From PHAA01 sp963665865 (GTDB lineage Bacteria; Bacillota; Syntrophomonadia; Syntrophomonadales; Syntrophomonadaceae): a DNA stretch of 64,000 nt. The stretch is taken from positions 2,232,001 through 2,296,000 of the forward strand of contig CAXXWF010000001.1 in assembly GCA_963665865.2 (NCBI GenBank). Reading direction: 5' to 3'. The notes below the pieces were generated by a model. The model was not told the DNA's origin and did not search any database. It worked only from the letters and a program-made list of their open reading frames with translations. Shown here piece after piece: positions 1-7,167 of the stretch (its first letter is position 1; every line of letters starts with the position of its first letter). Both the position numbers and the translations under genes were made by a program.

Positions 1-56
1 TCATTTACTAATCCCTTCTTAACTAATGCCGTTGAACTAGAAATGAGTTCATTAAT

Positions 57-584
57 TTAGTTTGTGGGTTTTTTAGGGCTTTTGGACGGGGTTGTTTTCG
101 GGGTAACAGGTTTTAACGGAGCATCGTTAGGTTTCTTATGGGTCTCCTCGACCCTGGTATTTAAGTTAAGAATAACCTTCCTGAGCTCAGCTATCTCTTC
201 GCGTGTTTTTTTCTGAGCTTCAGCCATAGCCAACATACTATCAGCCATACTTTTGACAGCATCAACCAGCTGATAATCCAGAACCTCAACTTTTTCTTCT
301 ACAGCTATGACTAATTCGGCAATCCGCGCAATATCTTTCTTGGAAGGGAACGCACTTCGTTCAAAATACTTGTCCATATTTTGGCGAATAATTTTTTCGT
401 TAGACAAATAATTGTCAAGGGTACTATCAAGTGTTTGTACAAAAGTATCTTTAGTTATAATATTTTTAAAAACTTCAGCCCAAGAATTCTCACTTATTGT
501 ATACAACTCTTGATATAGGGTCACGAAATCGGGAAAGTAAATTTTGGGGTCAATGTGATGGGGCTGGCTCATATTGGGAATCAT
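57..584 (-). CDS. PhaR-like PHA synthase accessory subunit (second paralog)
   Basis: Soluble protein of 175 residues without signal peptide or membrane segment. Residues 77-107 (SAFPSKKDIARIAELVI followed by EEKV and LDYQLV) are nearly identical to residues 79-108 of the 196-residue protein at 3274-3864, and both share an N-terminal pattern of a PD pair followed by an aromatic-rich helix (YQELY / WKEMY). The C-terminus is a Pro/Lys/Thr-rich tail that looks disordered and basic. By size and by position next to a PHA synthase gene it resembles the PhaR subunit of two-component synthases, which binds and activates PhaC on the granule surface; that role is inferred. No clear Shine-Dalgarno (SD) sequence precedes either ATG (584 or 572), and the upstream bases contain a fragment of a local repeat (CCCCTATTGAC), so expression may have been altered. 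A granule-binding protein without synthase contact is the alternative. Confidence 0.6.
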   Translation of the reverse strand: MIPNMSQPHHIDPKIYFPDFVTLYQELYTISENSWAEVFKNIITKDTFVQTLDSTLDNYLSNEKIIRQNMDKYFERSAFPSKKDIARIAELVIAVEEKVEVLDYQLVDAVKSMADSMLAMAEAQKKTREEIAELRKVILNLNTRVEETHKKPNDAPLKPVTPKTTPSKSPKKPTN

Positions 585-727
585 CAGTCAATAGGGGACT
601 TCGAGTTTATGCCAACCGGCTGCAATCAGTCGATATTAGAAAAATACCCGGGTATTAAGCAAAAAGACGGCATAAGCGGTGATAACTCCTACTATTACAT
701 CAGTCGGATAGTGGTACCTCCCCGTGC

Positions 728-1312
728 TCAGGCCGCTAGATCCAATATTTTGGTTTGGGAATGGTTAACTATGGTTAAAGCCACGGTAGTAGCTACATCC
801 AGACAATATAAAATGTCCGTTCTCATTTGCCGTTTTTCGTTTGTATATTCAAGACTGCGATTATTAATGAAAGCAGGCAGATTGGCAAGCGATGCCAATC
901 CAAGACGATTGTTAGCGGTCAGATTATTCTGACAAAACTTCTGAAGATTAAAGCTTTTAAATTCTTTGGATAGCTTCCCTTCATAGACTAAATGTCTCAT
1001 ACAGTTGTCATATTCCATATAATTGTGGGCCTGGCAAAAATAATCGCTGATGTAGTGGGTGATTACTCCCAGCTCGGTAGAAAATTTTTGCTTTTCTTTT
1101 ATGGTCTGGGGCAGGGTCCTGGCTTTTTGCATCATACCCGTAATAAATTCAAATGATTTATTCTTGTAATGGGGAATAGCTGCCAAGTGCAGATTGTAAT
1201 CGGGAATCATACTACCATATTGAAACGCCTTCTCATCCAATATATCCGGATATTGGTTCCTGATTGCCATACCAATCGTCTCACCAATTAGTCGGTGCGT
1301 TTGGGTAAACAT
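728..1312 (-). CDS. Zinc-dependent phospholipase C family protein
   Basis: Helical protein of about 194 residues resembling the zinc-dependent phospholipase C (Zn_dep_PLPC) superfamily found in Clostridia. An N-terminal THRLIGETIG segment, an IPDYN segment and the signature GVITHYISDYFCQAHN carry the His and Asp residues expected to bind zinc (H, HxxxD, then a later H). No signal peptide is evident, so an intracellular or membrane-surface role is more likely than a secreted toxin. The start is taken at the second ATG (1312) because GAGGTGG sits five bases before it; the ATG at 1330 has no SD. It lies between the PHA synthase gene and a PhaR-like paralog on the same strand, which makes granule or membrane lipid metabolism conceivable, but that is only context. 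Substrate unknown. Confidence 0.65.
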   Translation of the reverse strand: MFTQTHRLIGETIGMAIRNQYPDILDEKAFQYGSMIPDYNLHLAAIPHYKNKSFEFITGMMQKARTLPQTIKEKQKFSTELGVITHYISDYFCQAHNYMEYDNCMRHLVYEGKLSKEFKSFNLQKFCQNNLTANNRLGLASLANLPAFINNRSLEYTNEKRQMRTDILYCLDVATTVALTIVNHSQTKILDLAA

Positions 1313-1330
1313 TATTGCCACCTCACTCAT

Positions 1331-1682
1331 TATTTATTCCTTGACTTCATTTTAGAGCGGCTTTGAAAATTTACAGTCTGCAAAAAGTAAAATATGTATC
1401 TGATAAATATAAATTCTTTAACTGACAATAGGGGAAGTTTCTCCTGTGTCATTCCCCTATTGTCAGAGAATGACACAGGAGAAACTTCCCCTTGTGTCCT
1501 TGTGTCTTCTTAAAAAGACTATTTAGATTGGTAAGAGCAATGCCCTGTTTTATGAATGGTAGATTATTTTGGAATTAAAAGCACCTTATATTTCTATTAT
1601 CTATCGGAATGGCCTTGACTTATTAGCACCCCTTTACGCACAATAAGGTGCAATACGGAATTAACCGTATGCACCCCTATCT
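1331..1682. other. Intergenic region with hairpins downstream of phaC
   Basis: No gene is seen. Just beyond the phaC stop is a hairpin at 1647-1675 (GGTGC-AATACGG, six-base loop, CCGTAT-GCACC, one bulge) which could end the pha transcript, although the T-tract is poor. Further along is the nested inverted repeat at 1423-1491, listed separately. Confidence 0.5.
1423..1491. repeat. Nested inverted repeat with two mutually exclusive pairings
   Basis: Positions 1431-1454 and 1468-1491 are perfect 24-base complements separated by 13 bases. In addition 1423-1434 (TGACAATAGGGG) is complementary to 1454-1465 (CCCCTATTGTCA). The two foldings share bases and cannot coexist. The sequence (GGGGAAG, TCTCCTGTGTC) resembles the dispersed GTCCCC-type palindromes elsewhere in the window. 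Confidence 0.85.
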
Positions 1683-2771
1683 CTAAGAACGTTCTGCCAG
1701 CCAATCGCTAATGACTGGATATACTTTCTCTTTCGCATATTGTCCAAATACCAGGCCCCCGTGACCTACGGGATGTTCTTGGTACGTTTTATCCTCTGAG
1801 GAAACATGATCCATAACGGCTCGGGATTGGCCCGGTAAGACTAAGTGGTCCTTCTCTCCGGCCAGTACCAGTAAATTCGCCTTTATCTTGGCAAGTTTCA
1901 CCCTTTGGCCCTGAATGCAAAACTCATTTTTAACCAGTTTGTTTTCCTGATATAAATCCTTTATCCACTGGCGGTAAGCTTCCCCGGGTAAATCGATATT
2001 ATCATTCACCCATTTATTGAGAGCCTTCCAGGCTGCCACAGGAGTTCCCTCGTCTATTGCTTTCCACAAACGCGTATAAGTAACCCAATAATTGGTGAAT
2101 GGTCTTAGCATCTTCAGTCCGGTATCAATAACGTTTTTTGGTATCAGTTCATAGGTATCCACAACTTTATCGGCGTCATAGATTGATGCCTGTAACCATT
2201 TTGACGCCACGCCCGCATCTGCGAAGTCAATCGGAGTAGACAGCAACATTAGATTCTTCACCGTGCGCTGAGGATGGAGAGCAGCATACATGCTTGTCAG
2301 GGTTCCACCCATACAATACCCGATCATGCTTAATATGCGGCTCTGAGAAATCTGACAAACTTTTTGTACAGCTCGTGCTATATAGTCTTGAACCAGGTTG
2401 CCAAAGTTCAAGTTTCTATCCTCCCAGGCAAATTCGCCCCAATCCAGCAGATACACATCAAACCCCTGGTTAACTAAGTGCTCAATCAGACTCATCCCTG
2501 GTATTAAATCCAGGATATAAGGTTTATTAATCAGAGCATATACAAACAGGATAGGAGTTTTATACTTTATTCCTTCGGGAACAAGATAGCGGTAGAGTCT
2601 GGCTTTATTCTTTTTCCAAACAATATCCTTGGGAGTTGACCCTGTCTGTGGTTCAGGATCAAACTGCAGCATTTCCACCCACTTTTGGGTGCTGTTCATA
2701 AAAACATCATAACTCTTCCGAACTTGCTTACCAACATCATCGGCTGATCCACTCAGAAAAACGTCTTTCAT
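1683..2771 (-). CDS. phaC: Poly(3-hydroxyalkanoate) synthase catalytic subunit
   Basis: Alpha/beta-hydrolase of 362 residues that polymerises (R)-3-hydroxyacyl-CoA on PHA granules. The length is that of class III/IV synthases, which need a second subunit. The lipase-like box GYCMGG (residues 151-156) places the catalytic Cys at 153; Asp308 (AGEKDHLV) and His337 (PVGHGG) complete the triad. The N-terminus has no extension as in class I enzymes. GGGGGGAG lies nine bases before the ATG. The gene start overlaps the end of the upstream MaoC-type hydratase gene by 35 bases, indicating translational coupling, and a PhaR-like gene and a phasin-like gene precede it in the same operon. The substrate is probably short-chain (3-hydroxybutyryl) by class, which is inference. 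Confidence 0.95.
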   Translation of the reverse strand: MKDVFLSGSADDVGKQVRKSYDVFMNSTQKWVEMLQFDPEPQTGSTPKDIVWKKNKARLYRYLVPEGIKYKTPILFVYALINKPYILDLIPGMSLIEHLVNQGFDVYLLDWGEFAWEDRNLNFGNLVQDYIARAVQKVCQISQSRILSMIGYCMGGTLTSMYAALHPQRTVKNLMLLSTPIDFADAGVASKWLQASIYDADKVVDTYELIPKNVIDTGLKMLRPFTNYWVTYTRLWKAIDEGTPVAAWKALNKWVNDNIDLPGEAYRQWIKDLYQENKLVKNEFCIQGQRVKLAKIKANLLVLAGEKDHLVLPGQSRAVMDHVSSEDKTYQEHPVGHGGLVFGQYAKEKVYPVISDWLAERS

Positions 2772-3231
2772 GCTCTGACTCCCCCCAAGAACTTCTTTCT
2801 CTGGCCCTAATTATGTGCTTTCTCGGCGGAATAACTATGGCCATGCCATCCATAATCATTTCGCCATGCTGGTTGAAACAACTGGTTCTTAACTTCACTC
2901 TTCCAGCGGCTAACAGTTCAATTACCTCTGCTTCAGCTATTATGGTATCATCCATAAAGCAGGGTTTTATAAACTTGGTAGTTTGAGTTTCGTAAATTGT
3001 TCCTGCCCCTGGCATTTGATTTCCAACTACATTGGAGATGAGTCCCAATAGCAGCATACCATGCACAATGCGTCCTTTAAAATGCCCGTCCTGAGCGCGT
3101 ATTTTGTTAACATGCAGCCAACTGAAATCACCGGTGATTCCAGCGTATCCATAGACATCTGATTCTGTCATCGTCTTCTCTACATAACCAATATCCCCTA
3201 CTTTGAGTTCATCATAAGTATGCTCGATCAT
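2737..3231 (-). CDS. phaJ: MaoC-like (R)-specific enoyl-CoA hydratase
   Basis: Protein of 164 residues with a single hot-dog fold of the MaoC/hydratase-2 type. The hydratase-2 motif is visible as AGITGDFSWLHVN, with Asp35 and His40 as the catalytic pair; the following RIVHGMLLLGLIS stretch is also typical. It would hydrate trans-2-enoyl-CoA to (R)-3-hydroxyacyl-CoA, linking beta-oxidation intermediates to PHA synthesis. Its position directly upstream of phaC, with a 35-base overlap, supports that role. GGGGGG lies ten bases before the ATG. The C-terminal part after residue 135 (KHIIRARERSSWGE) is charged and outside the fold, probably because the reading frame runs on over the phaC start. Confidence 0.85.
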   Translation of the reverse strand: MIEHTYDELKVGDIGYVEKTMTESDVYGYAGITGDFSWLHVNKIRAQDGHFKGRIVHGMLLLGLISNVVGNQMPGAGTIYETQTTKFIKPCFMDDTIIAEAEVIELLAAGRVKLRTSCFNQHGEMIMDGMAIVIPPRKHIIRARERSSWGESEHERRFSEWISR

Positions 3232-3273
3232 CTGCGGTTAGCCCCCCTCTGCCACAACGCCACCTAAAATGCT

Positions 3274-3864
3274 TTATAATTCTTCCTTGCTGACTAAATT
3301 TTTGCTTTTACTGACTTTCTCCTTGGCAGGAGCTGCACTTTTGTTTATTTTATCAACCTTCCTGCCAAGCATCGTCATTTCTTTGCGTAACGCCAACATT
3401 TCATCCTTATTGTTTTCCAAGCTTTTTTGAAGGCTAACCAATTTGTCATCCAAGCTCTTGATTAACGCGCTACCTGCTATATTCTCTTCCAAGGTAGTAG
3501 CAATGATAAGAAGATTATCAGCCATATTACTTATGTTCGCCACCAATTGATAATCCAACGTGTCAACTTTTTCTTCAACGGAAATTACCAGTTCAGCAAT
3601 CCGAGCAATGTCCTTTTTGAGTGGGAATGCACTGTTCTCAAGTAATTTTTCGGCATTTTTACGGGTCACTTTTTCCAGTGACAGTTGCTGTTCCAGCGTC
3701 TTGTTTTGAAGTTGTGAAAAGGCTTCAGTACTGACGTATTCATTAAATGACTCTGCGAAGGCCTTTTCGGTTTTGAAATACATTTCTTTCCACAACTCAA
3801 TGTAATCGGGGAATATTATTTTTTTGTCTTCCGCCTGGTTTTTCTGATCTTTTTGCTCAAACAC
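3274..3864 (-). CDS. phaR: PhaR-like PHA synthase accessory subunit (first paralog)
   Basis: Protein of 196 residues, mostly helical, with a coiled-coil-like second half (about residues 115-175) and a Lys/Ser-rich tail. Residues 79-108 (SAFPLKKDIARIAELVI, then EEKV and LDYQLV) match the paralog at 57-584. Encoded in the operon phasin-like, this gene, phaJ, phaC, it best fits the PhaR-type subunit that activates a class IV-like PhaC. The start codon is GTG (3864), with AAGGAGG about 12 bases upstream. Similarity to characterised PhaR proteins cannot be scored by eye, so PhaE-like subunit or granule-associated scaffold are alternatives. Confidence 0.65.
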   Translation of the reverse strand: MFEQKDQKNQAEDKKIIFPDYIELWKEMYFKTEKAFAESFNEYVSTEAFSQLQNKTLEQQLSLEKVTRKNAEKLLENSAFPLKKDIARIAELVISVEEKVDTLDYQLVANISNMADNLLIIATTLEENIAGSALIKSLDDKLVSLQKSLENNKDEMLALRKEMTMLGRKVDKINKSAAPAKEKVSKSKNLVSKEEL

Positions 3865-3950
3865 GATTCAGCTTTCCTCCTTCTCCCGGGTTTCAAATTC
3901 TCGGTAATTTACCGGAGTCAGGCACCTGTCCCAATTGACCCTTTTTCAGC

Positions 3951-4295
3951 TTATAGATTACTTACTTTCTTGCTAAGTTCTTCAACTTTTTTGCTTAAAT
4001 CTTCAATGTAGCTAAAGGCAGGCTGCGCATTTTCCATTGCGTTATTTACAGCATCTTGAATCATGCTCTGCATCTGAATCTGGTTATTCTTGACCTGTTT
4101 CATCATTTCGTTAATTACTTTACTATTTTCTTCACGGGCTGACTTGCTTTGTTCCAGATACTGTTTAAGCATGTTATCGAAATTTTCCTGGCTCCAAGAC
4201 ATACTCCCCAACCCCACCAGCCACATATCCCAATATTTTTCCATCAGAGTATCGGCAGCAGCAAAATTGTTCTTAACTTTTTCCTGGGTATTCAT
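3951..4295 (-). CDS. Phasin-like PHA granule-associated protein
   Basis: Amphipathic, all-helical protein of 114 residues with heptad patterns and a C-terminal coiled coil (IEDLSKKVEELSKKV). It has no signal peptide or transmembrane helix. Small helical proteins encoded first in pha operons are typically phasins that coat granules, and residues 20-40 include several Trp (YWDMWLVGLGSMSW), suitable for surface binding. SD AGGGAGTG precedes the ATG by nine bases. The assignment rests on composition and on the operon, not on a recognised family motif. A PhaQ-like regulator is less likely because there is no DNA-binding fold. Confidence 0.6.
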   Translation of the reverse strand: MNTQEKVKNNFAAADTLMEKYWDMWLVGLGSMSWSQENFDNMLKQYLEQSKSAREENSKVINEMMKQVKNNQIQMQSMIQDAVNNAMENAQPAFSYIEDLSKKVEELSKKVSNL

Positions 4296-4396
4296 AAATT
4301 TCTACACTCCCTTACATTTTTGATCAACTACATCAATAGGTTGGTGTTCATTACAATTAGATAACATTATTGGAATAAAGGAAGCAGCAAAAATGC

Positions 4397-4525
4397 CTAG
4401 ACATAACCTTTAAATGTAATTACACCATTTTTAATCTCGCTACTATAGTTATCGGCCTTTTTACCAAGATTTGTAGCATGATCCGCCATTTTTCCAGACG
4501 ACCCGCAAATCGTCAAATATAACAT
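4397..4525 (-). CDS. Candidate 42-residue small protein
   Basis: Open frame of 43 codons beginning ATG-TTA-TAT. The product starts MLYLTICGSSGKMADHA and ends with ITFKGYV, a balanced soluble composition with one Cys. An in-frame ATG at residue 13 is an alternative start. Neither has a strong SD. I do not recognise a family. It is included because the composition is protein-like and the frame fills an otherwise empty gap upstream of the pha operon. Confidence 0.3.
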   Translation of the reverse strand: MLYLTICGSSGKMADHATNLGKKADNYSSEIKNGVITFKGYV

Positions 4526-4569
4526 TTGATTGCTTGTCATTTCATGGAGCAAGCATGGAGATATTACGA

Positions 4570-4598
4570 AAAAAGACCCGGGTCAACCGGGTCTTTTT
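4570..4598 (-). terminator. Rho-independent terminator after phoR
   Basis: Stem GACCCGG / CCGGGTC with loop GTCAA, flanked by A and T runs on both sides (AAAAAA before, TTTTT after), so it can work in both directions. It lies about 50 bases after the phoR stop on the minus strand. Confidence 0.85.
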
Positions 4599-4648
4599 AG
4601 TAGGCTTTTACAGGTTATGAAAGTATAAGGACCTCTTTTAATATCTGC

Positions 4649-6424
4649 CTATTTCGGAAGGGTAAAAGAAAAGGTGGAACCCTGTCCCAGATTGCTTTCT
4701 ACCGTGACCTGACCTCCTAAATTTTCGGCCAGATGCTTAACAATAGCCAGGCCCAGACCCGTTCCGCCTGTTTTTCTGGATCTGGCTTTGTCCACCCGAT
4801 AAAAGCGCTCGAAGATCCGAGGAATTTCTTTCCCAGGAATACCAATGCCACTGTCACTAACGCTGATCTTTACCCGGTTGTTCAGCTCTTCCAGCTTGAC
4901 CTCTATTTGACCTTCATCCATGCTGTATTTTATGGCATTGTCGAGAAGATTCGAAAGAATCTGGTTGATCGCATCCAAATCACTTATTATTGCTATAGAC
5001 TTCGGGGGTTGATTGTATTCAATATTAATCTTTCTCAGCCGGGCAATCTTAGCCATCCGGTCAACGTTCTCCCCCACCAGGTCACTTAAATCAAGCATTC
5101 GCATATGGAGATTGCTTTCATCGGATTCCAATTTGGATAGTTCCAGCAGATCATTTATCAAAAGCGATAGACGCCTAGCTTCATCGTAAATAATCTGGGT
5201 GAACTCCATTACATTCTCTTGGCTTTTACCACCCTCATCCAGTACAGTCTCAGCAAAACCACTGATTGTGGCAACCGGGGTTTTTAATTCATGGGACACA
5301 TTGGCAATAAAATCCTTACGCACTTTTTCCAGACGCTTAATTTCGGTAATATCATTAAGAACCAATAGTATATCCTGGGAAGTAATTTGTTCATTCCTGA
5401 TCGGCACAACATTGGCTTCAACTGTTCTTGCTCCCAGCGTATGTAAAACTATGCTCCGTTTCACTGCTTGCATGCTGGTTCTCGCTTGGTCAATCATATC
5501 CAGGAGTTCATACGTACTTATAACCTCTATATGCTTTCTACCCATAAAATCATCGTGAAGTCCCAGCAGGGATGCTGCGGCCGGGTTGGCATAAGTCAAT
5601 CTTCCCTCCGCTCCGATCATGACAATTCCATTAACCGTATTGTTAAGCAAGGCTTCCAAACGCTTTTTTACTTCAGAGACTTCACCCATACTCTGTTCAA
5701 TATGTTGACCCATTTCATTAAAAGCCTGAGCCAATACCCCCATTTCATCGCTGGAACGATATGAAGTTCGCCTTTTTAAATTTCCCCTGGCCATATCTTG
5801 AACCGCTGCGGTAATATCCTGCAGCGGCCGAGAAAAATACTGAGCCAGAATAAAACTTAATATCATAGCTAAAAGACCGCACAGGAAAATAGCCATAAGC
5901 ACCACCAACAAGATATGATTATATATGGACTGCAGTTCCGTTAAGGGCATGGCTATTCTTACCACACCGCTTATATCCTGATTTGTAAAAGGAACCGCTA
6001 CATACAGCATGTTTATTTTAAGCGTATCACTGTAACGCCTTTCCACGCCAATTTCTCCGCGTAATGCTGCATATACTTCGGGACGATTATTATGAAGATC
6101 CATTTGATCCGATTGAATTGAGGAATCTCCTAATACAACCCCATCCGCTTTAATAATTGTGATTCTTGCTGAGCTGTCTTGGGCCGTAGTATCACATATC
6201 TCCTGATAACTCCGAGTTATGTCTTCAGTTCCGTTGCGATATTTAGTCATGTCGGCTACTAAAAAAGCTTCCTTGGTTAGTCGTTCCTCCAGGTTTTTCA
6301 AATAATAGTTCTTAAAATTAATAAATCCCATCCCTCCTAAAAGAGTCAGGAGGATGGTTATTACCAGCAGGTATGATGCTAAAAGTTTCCAGCGATAGCT
6401 CTTAAACATCATCTTTCTCCTCAA
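4649..6424 (-). CDS. phoR: PhoR/WalK-type sensor histidine kinase
   Basis: Membrane histidine kinase of 591 residues. Order: transmembrane segment 1 (about 14-34), extracytoplasmic sensor region (35-167), transmembrane segment 2 (168-195), HAMP (about 196-250), PAS (about 255-365), HisKA with phospho-acceptor His378 in FIANVSHELKTP, and HATPase_c with N box NLLDNAIKYS (492-501), G1 DSGIGIP (524-530) and G2 GGTGLGLAI (553-561). All catalytic motifs are intact. The start overlaps the response regulator gene by 23 bases, so the two are coupled. The architecture matches PhoR and related kinases of Firmicutes; phosphate as the signal is assumed from the family, since no pst or phoU genes lie nearby. 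Confidence 0.88.
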   Translation of the reverse strand: MRRKMMFKSYRWKLLASYLLVITILLTLLGGMGFINFKNYYLKNLEERLTKEAFLVADMTKYRNGTEDITRSYQEICDTTAQDSSARITIIKADGVVLGDSSIQSDQMDLHNNRPEVYAALRGEIGVERRYSDTLKINMLYVAVPFTNQDISGVVRIAMPLTELQSIYNHILLVVLMAIFLCGLLAMILSFILAQYFSRPLQDITAAVQDMARGNLKRRTSYRSSDEMGVLAQAFNEMGQHIEQSMGEVSEVKKRLEALLNNTVNGIVMIGAEGRLTYANPAAASLLGLHDDFMGRKHIEVISTYELLDMIDQARTSMQAVKRSIVLHTLGARTVEANVVPIRNEQITSQDILLVLNDITEIKRLEKVRKDFIANVSHELKTPVATISGFAETVLDEGGKSQENVMEFTQIIYDEARRLSLLINDLLELSKLESDESNLHMRMLDLSDLVGENVDRMAKIARLRKINIEYNQPPKSIAIISDLDAINQILSNLLDNAIKYSMDEGQIEVKLEELNNRVKISVSDSGIGIPGKEIPRIFERFYRVDKARSRKTGGTGLGLAIVKHLAENLGGQVTVESNLGQGSTFSFTLPK

Positions 6425-7106
6425 ATTTGTAACCTAGACCACGTACTGTTTTGATATGTTTGGGGTCACGACTGTCCGTTTCTATTTTCTCTCGCAGTTT
6501 GCTGATATGAACATCTAAGACTCTGGTGCTAATGCTGTCGTTATAATCCCATAATACCTGCAAGAGGTAATCGCGCTTCAATACTCTTCCTTTGTTTCTA
6601 ATTAAAAGTTCCAGTAATTCATACTCCTTCAGGGTTAATTCCAATAAATCACCGTTATAAAATATTTCATATTTTTCTGGTTTAATGATAAATTTACCAG
6701 CCACTATTTCTTGATCGGACTTCACCAGTTCAGCGGGCTCATTCTTGCGCCTGAGGACTGCCTTGACGCGGGCGCATAATTCACGAACGCTAAACGGTTT
6801 GGTGACATAATCATCGGCTCCCAGTTCCAAACCCAGCACCCGATCTATTTCATCATCGCGGGCTGTCAACATAATAATGGGGGTACCTACCTTTTCACGC
6901 CTTAACTCCCGACATATTTCAATGCCATCTTTACCGGGCAACATCAAGTCCAAAATAATCAGATCCGGTTTTTCCTGCAACACCATCGGCACTACTTCAT
7001 TCCCGTCATATACGGCCAAGGTTGAAAATCCTTCTTTACTCAGATTATAAGTTATTAGTCTAACCAGTGCTTCTTCGTCATCTACTACCATGATTTTACC
7101 GTTCAT
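6402..7106 (-). CDS. phoB: PhoB/PhoP-type OmpR-family response regulator
   Basis: Response regulator of 234 residues with receiver domain (1-120; acidic pocket Asp9-Asp10, phospho-acceptor Asp53 in LILDLMLPG, conserved Lys in VTKPFS) and a C-terminal winged-helix DNA-binding domain (about 130-230, ending in the typical VRGLGYKFE). It is the partner of the kinase encoded immediately downstream. SD GGAGGTG lies six bases before the ATG. The IS1182-type element inserted directly upstream may have changed the promoter region, as only about 60 bases separate the start codon from the inverted repeat of the element. Confidence 0.9.
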   Translation of the reverse strand: MNGKIMVVDDEEALVRLITYNLSKEGFSTLAVYDGNEVVPMVLQEKPDLIILDLMLPGKDGIEICRELRREKVGTPIIMLTARDDEIDRVLGLELGADDYVTKPFSVRELCARVKAVLRRKNEPAELVKSDQEIVAGKFIIKPEKYEIFYNGDLLELTLKEYELLELLIRNKGRVLKRDYLLQVLWDYNDSISTRVLDVHISKLREKIETDSRDPKHIKTVRGLGYKFEEKDDV

Positions 7107-7167
7107 TATTTCACCTCCAATGATAAAAATTCAGGGACTGAGGACAGGTCGGTGGGACAACGGACCC

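Larger units (their letters stand above)
4296..4648. other. Intergenic region with candidate small ORF and terminator
   Basis: The stretch upstream of the pha operon contains one candidate small minus-strand ORF (4397-4525) and a strong terminator (4570-4598), both listed separately. I see no confident promoter for the pha operon here; the best fit is a weak TTGTAA-N18-TGTAGT on the minus strand. Confidence 0.4.

Noticed and set aside
4090..4364. Plus-strand frames antisense to the phasin-like gene
   Set aside because: They are mirror frames of a well-supported gene with a clear SD on the minus strand.
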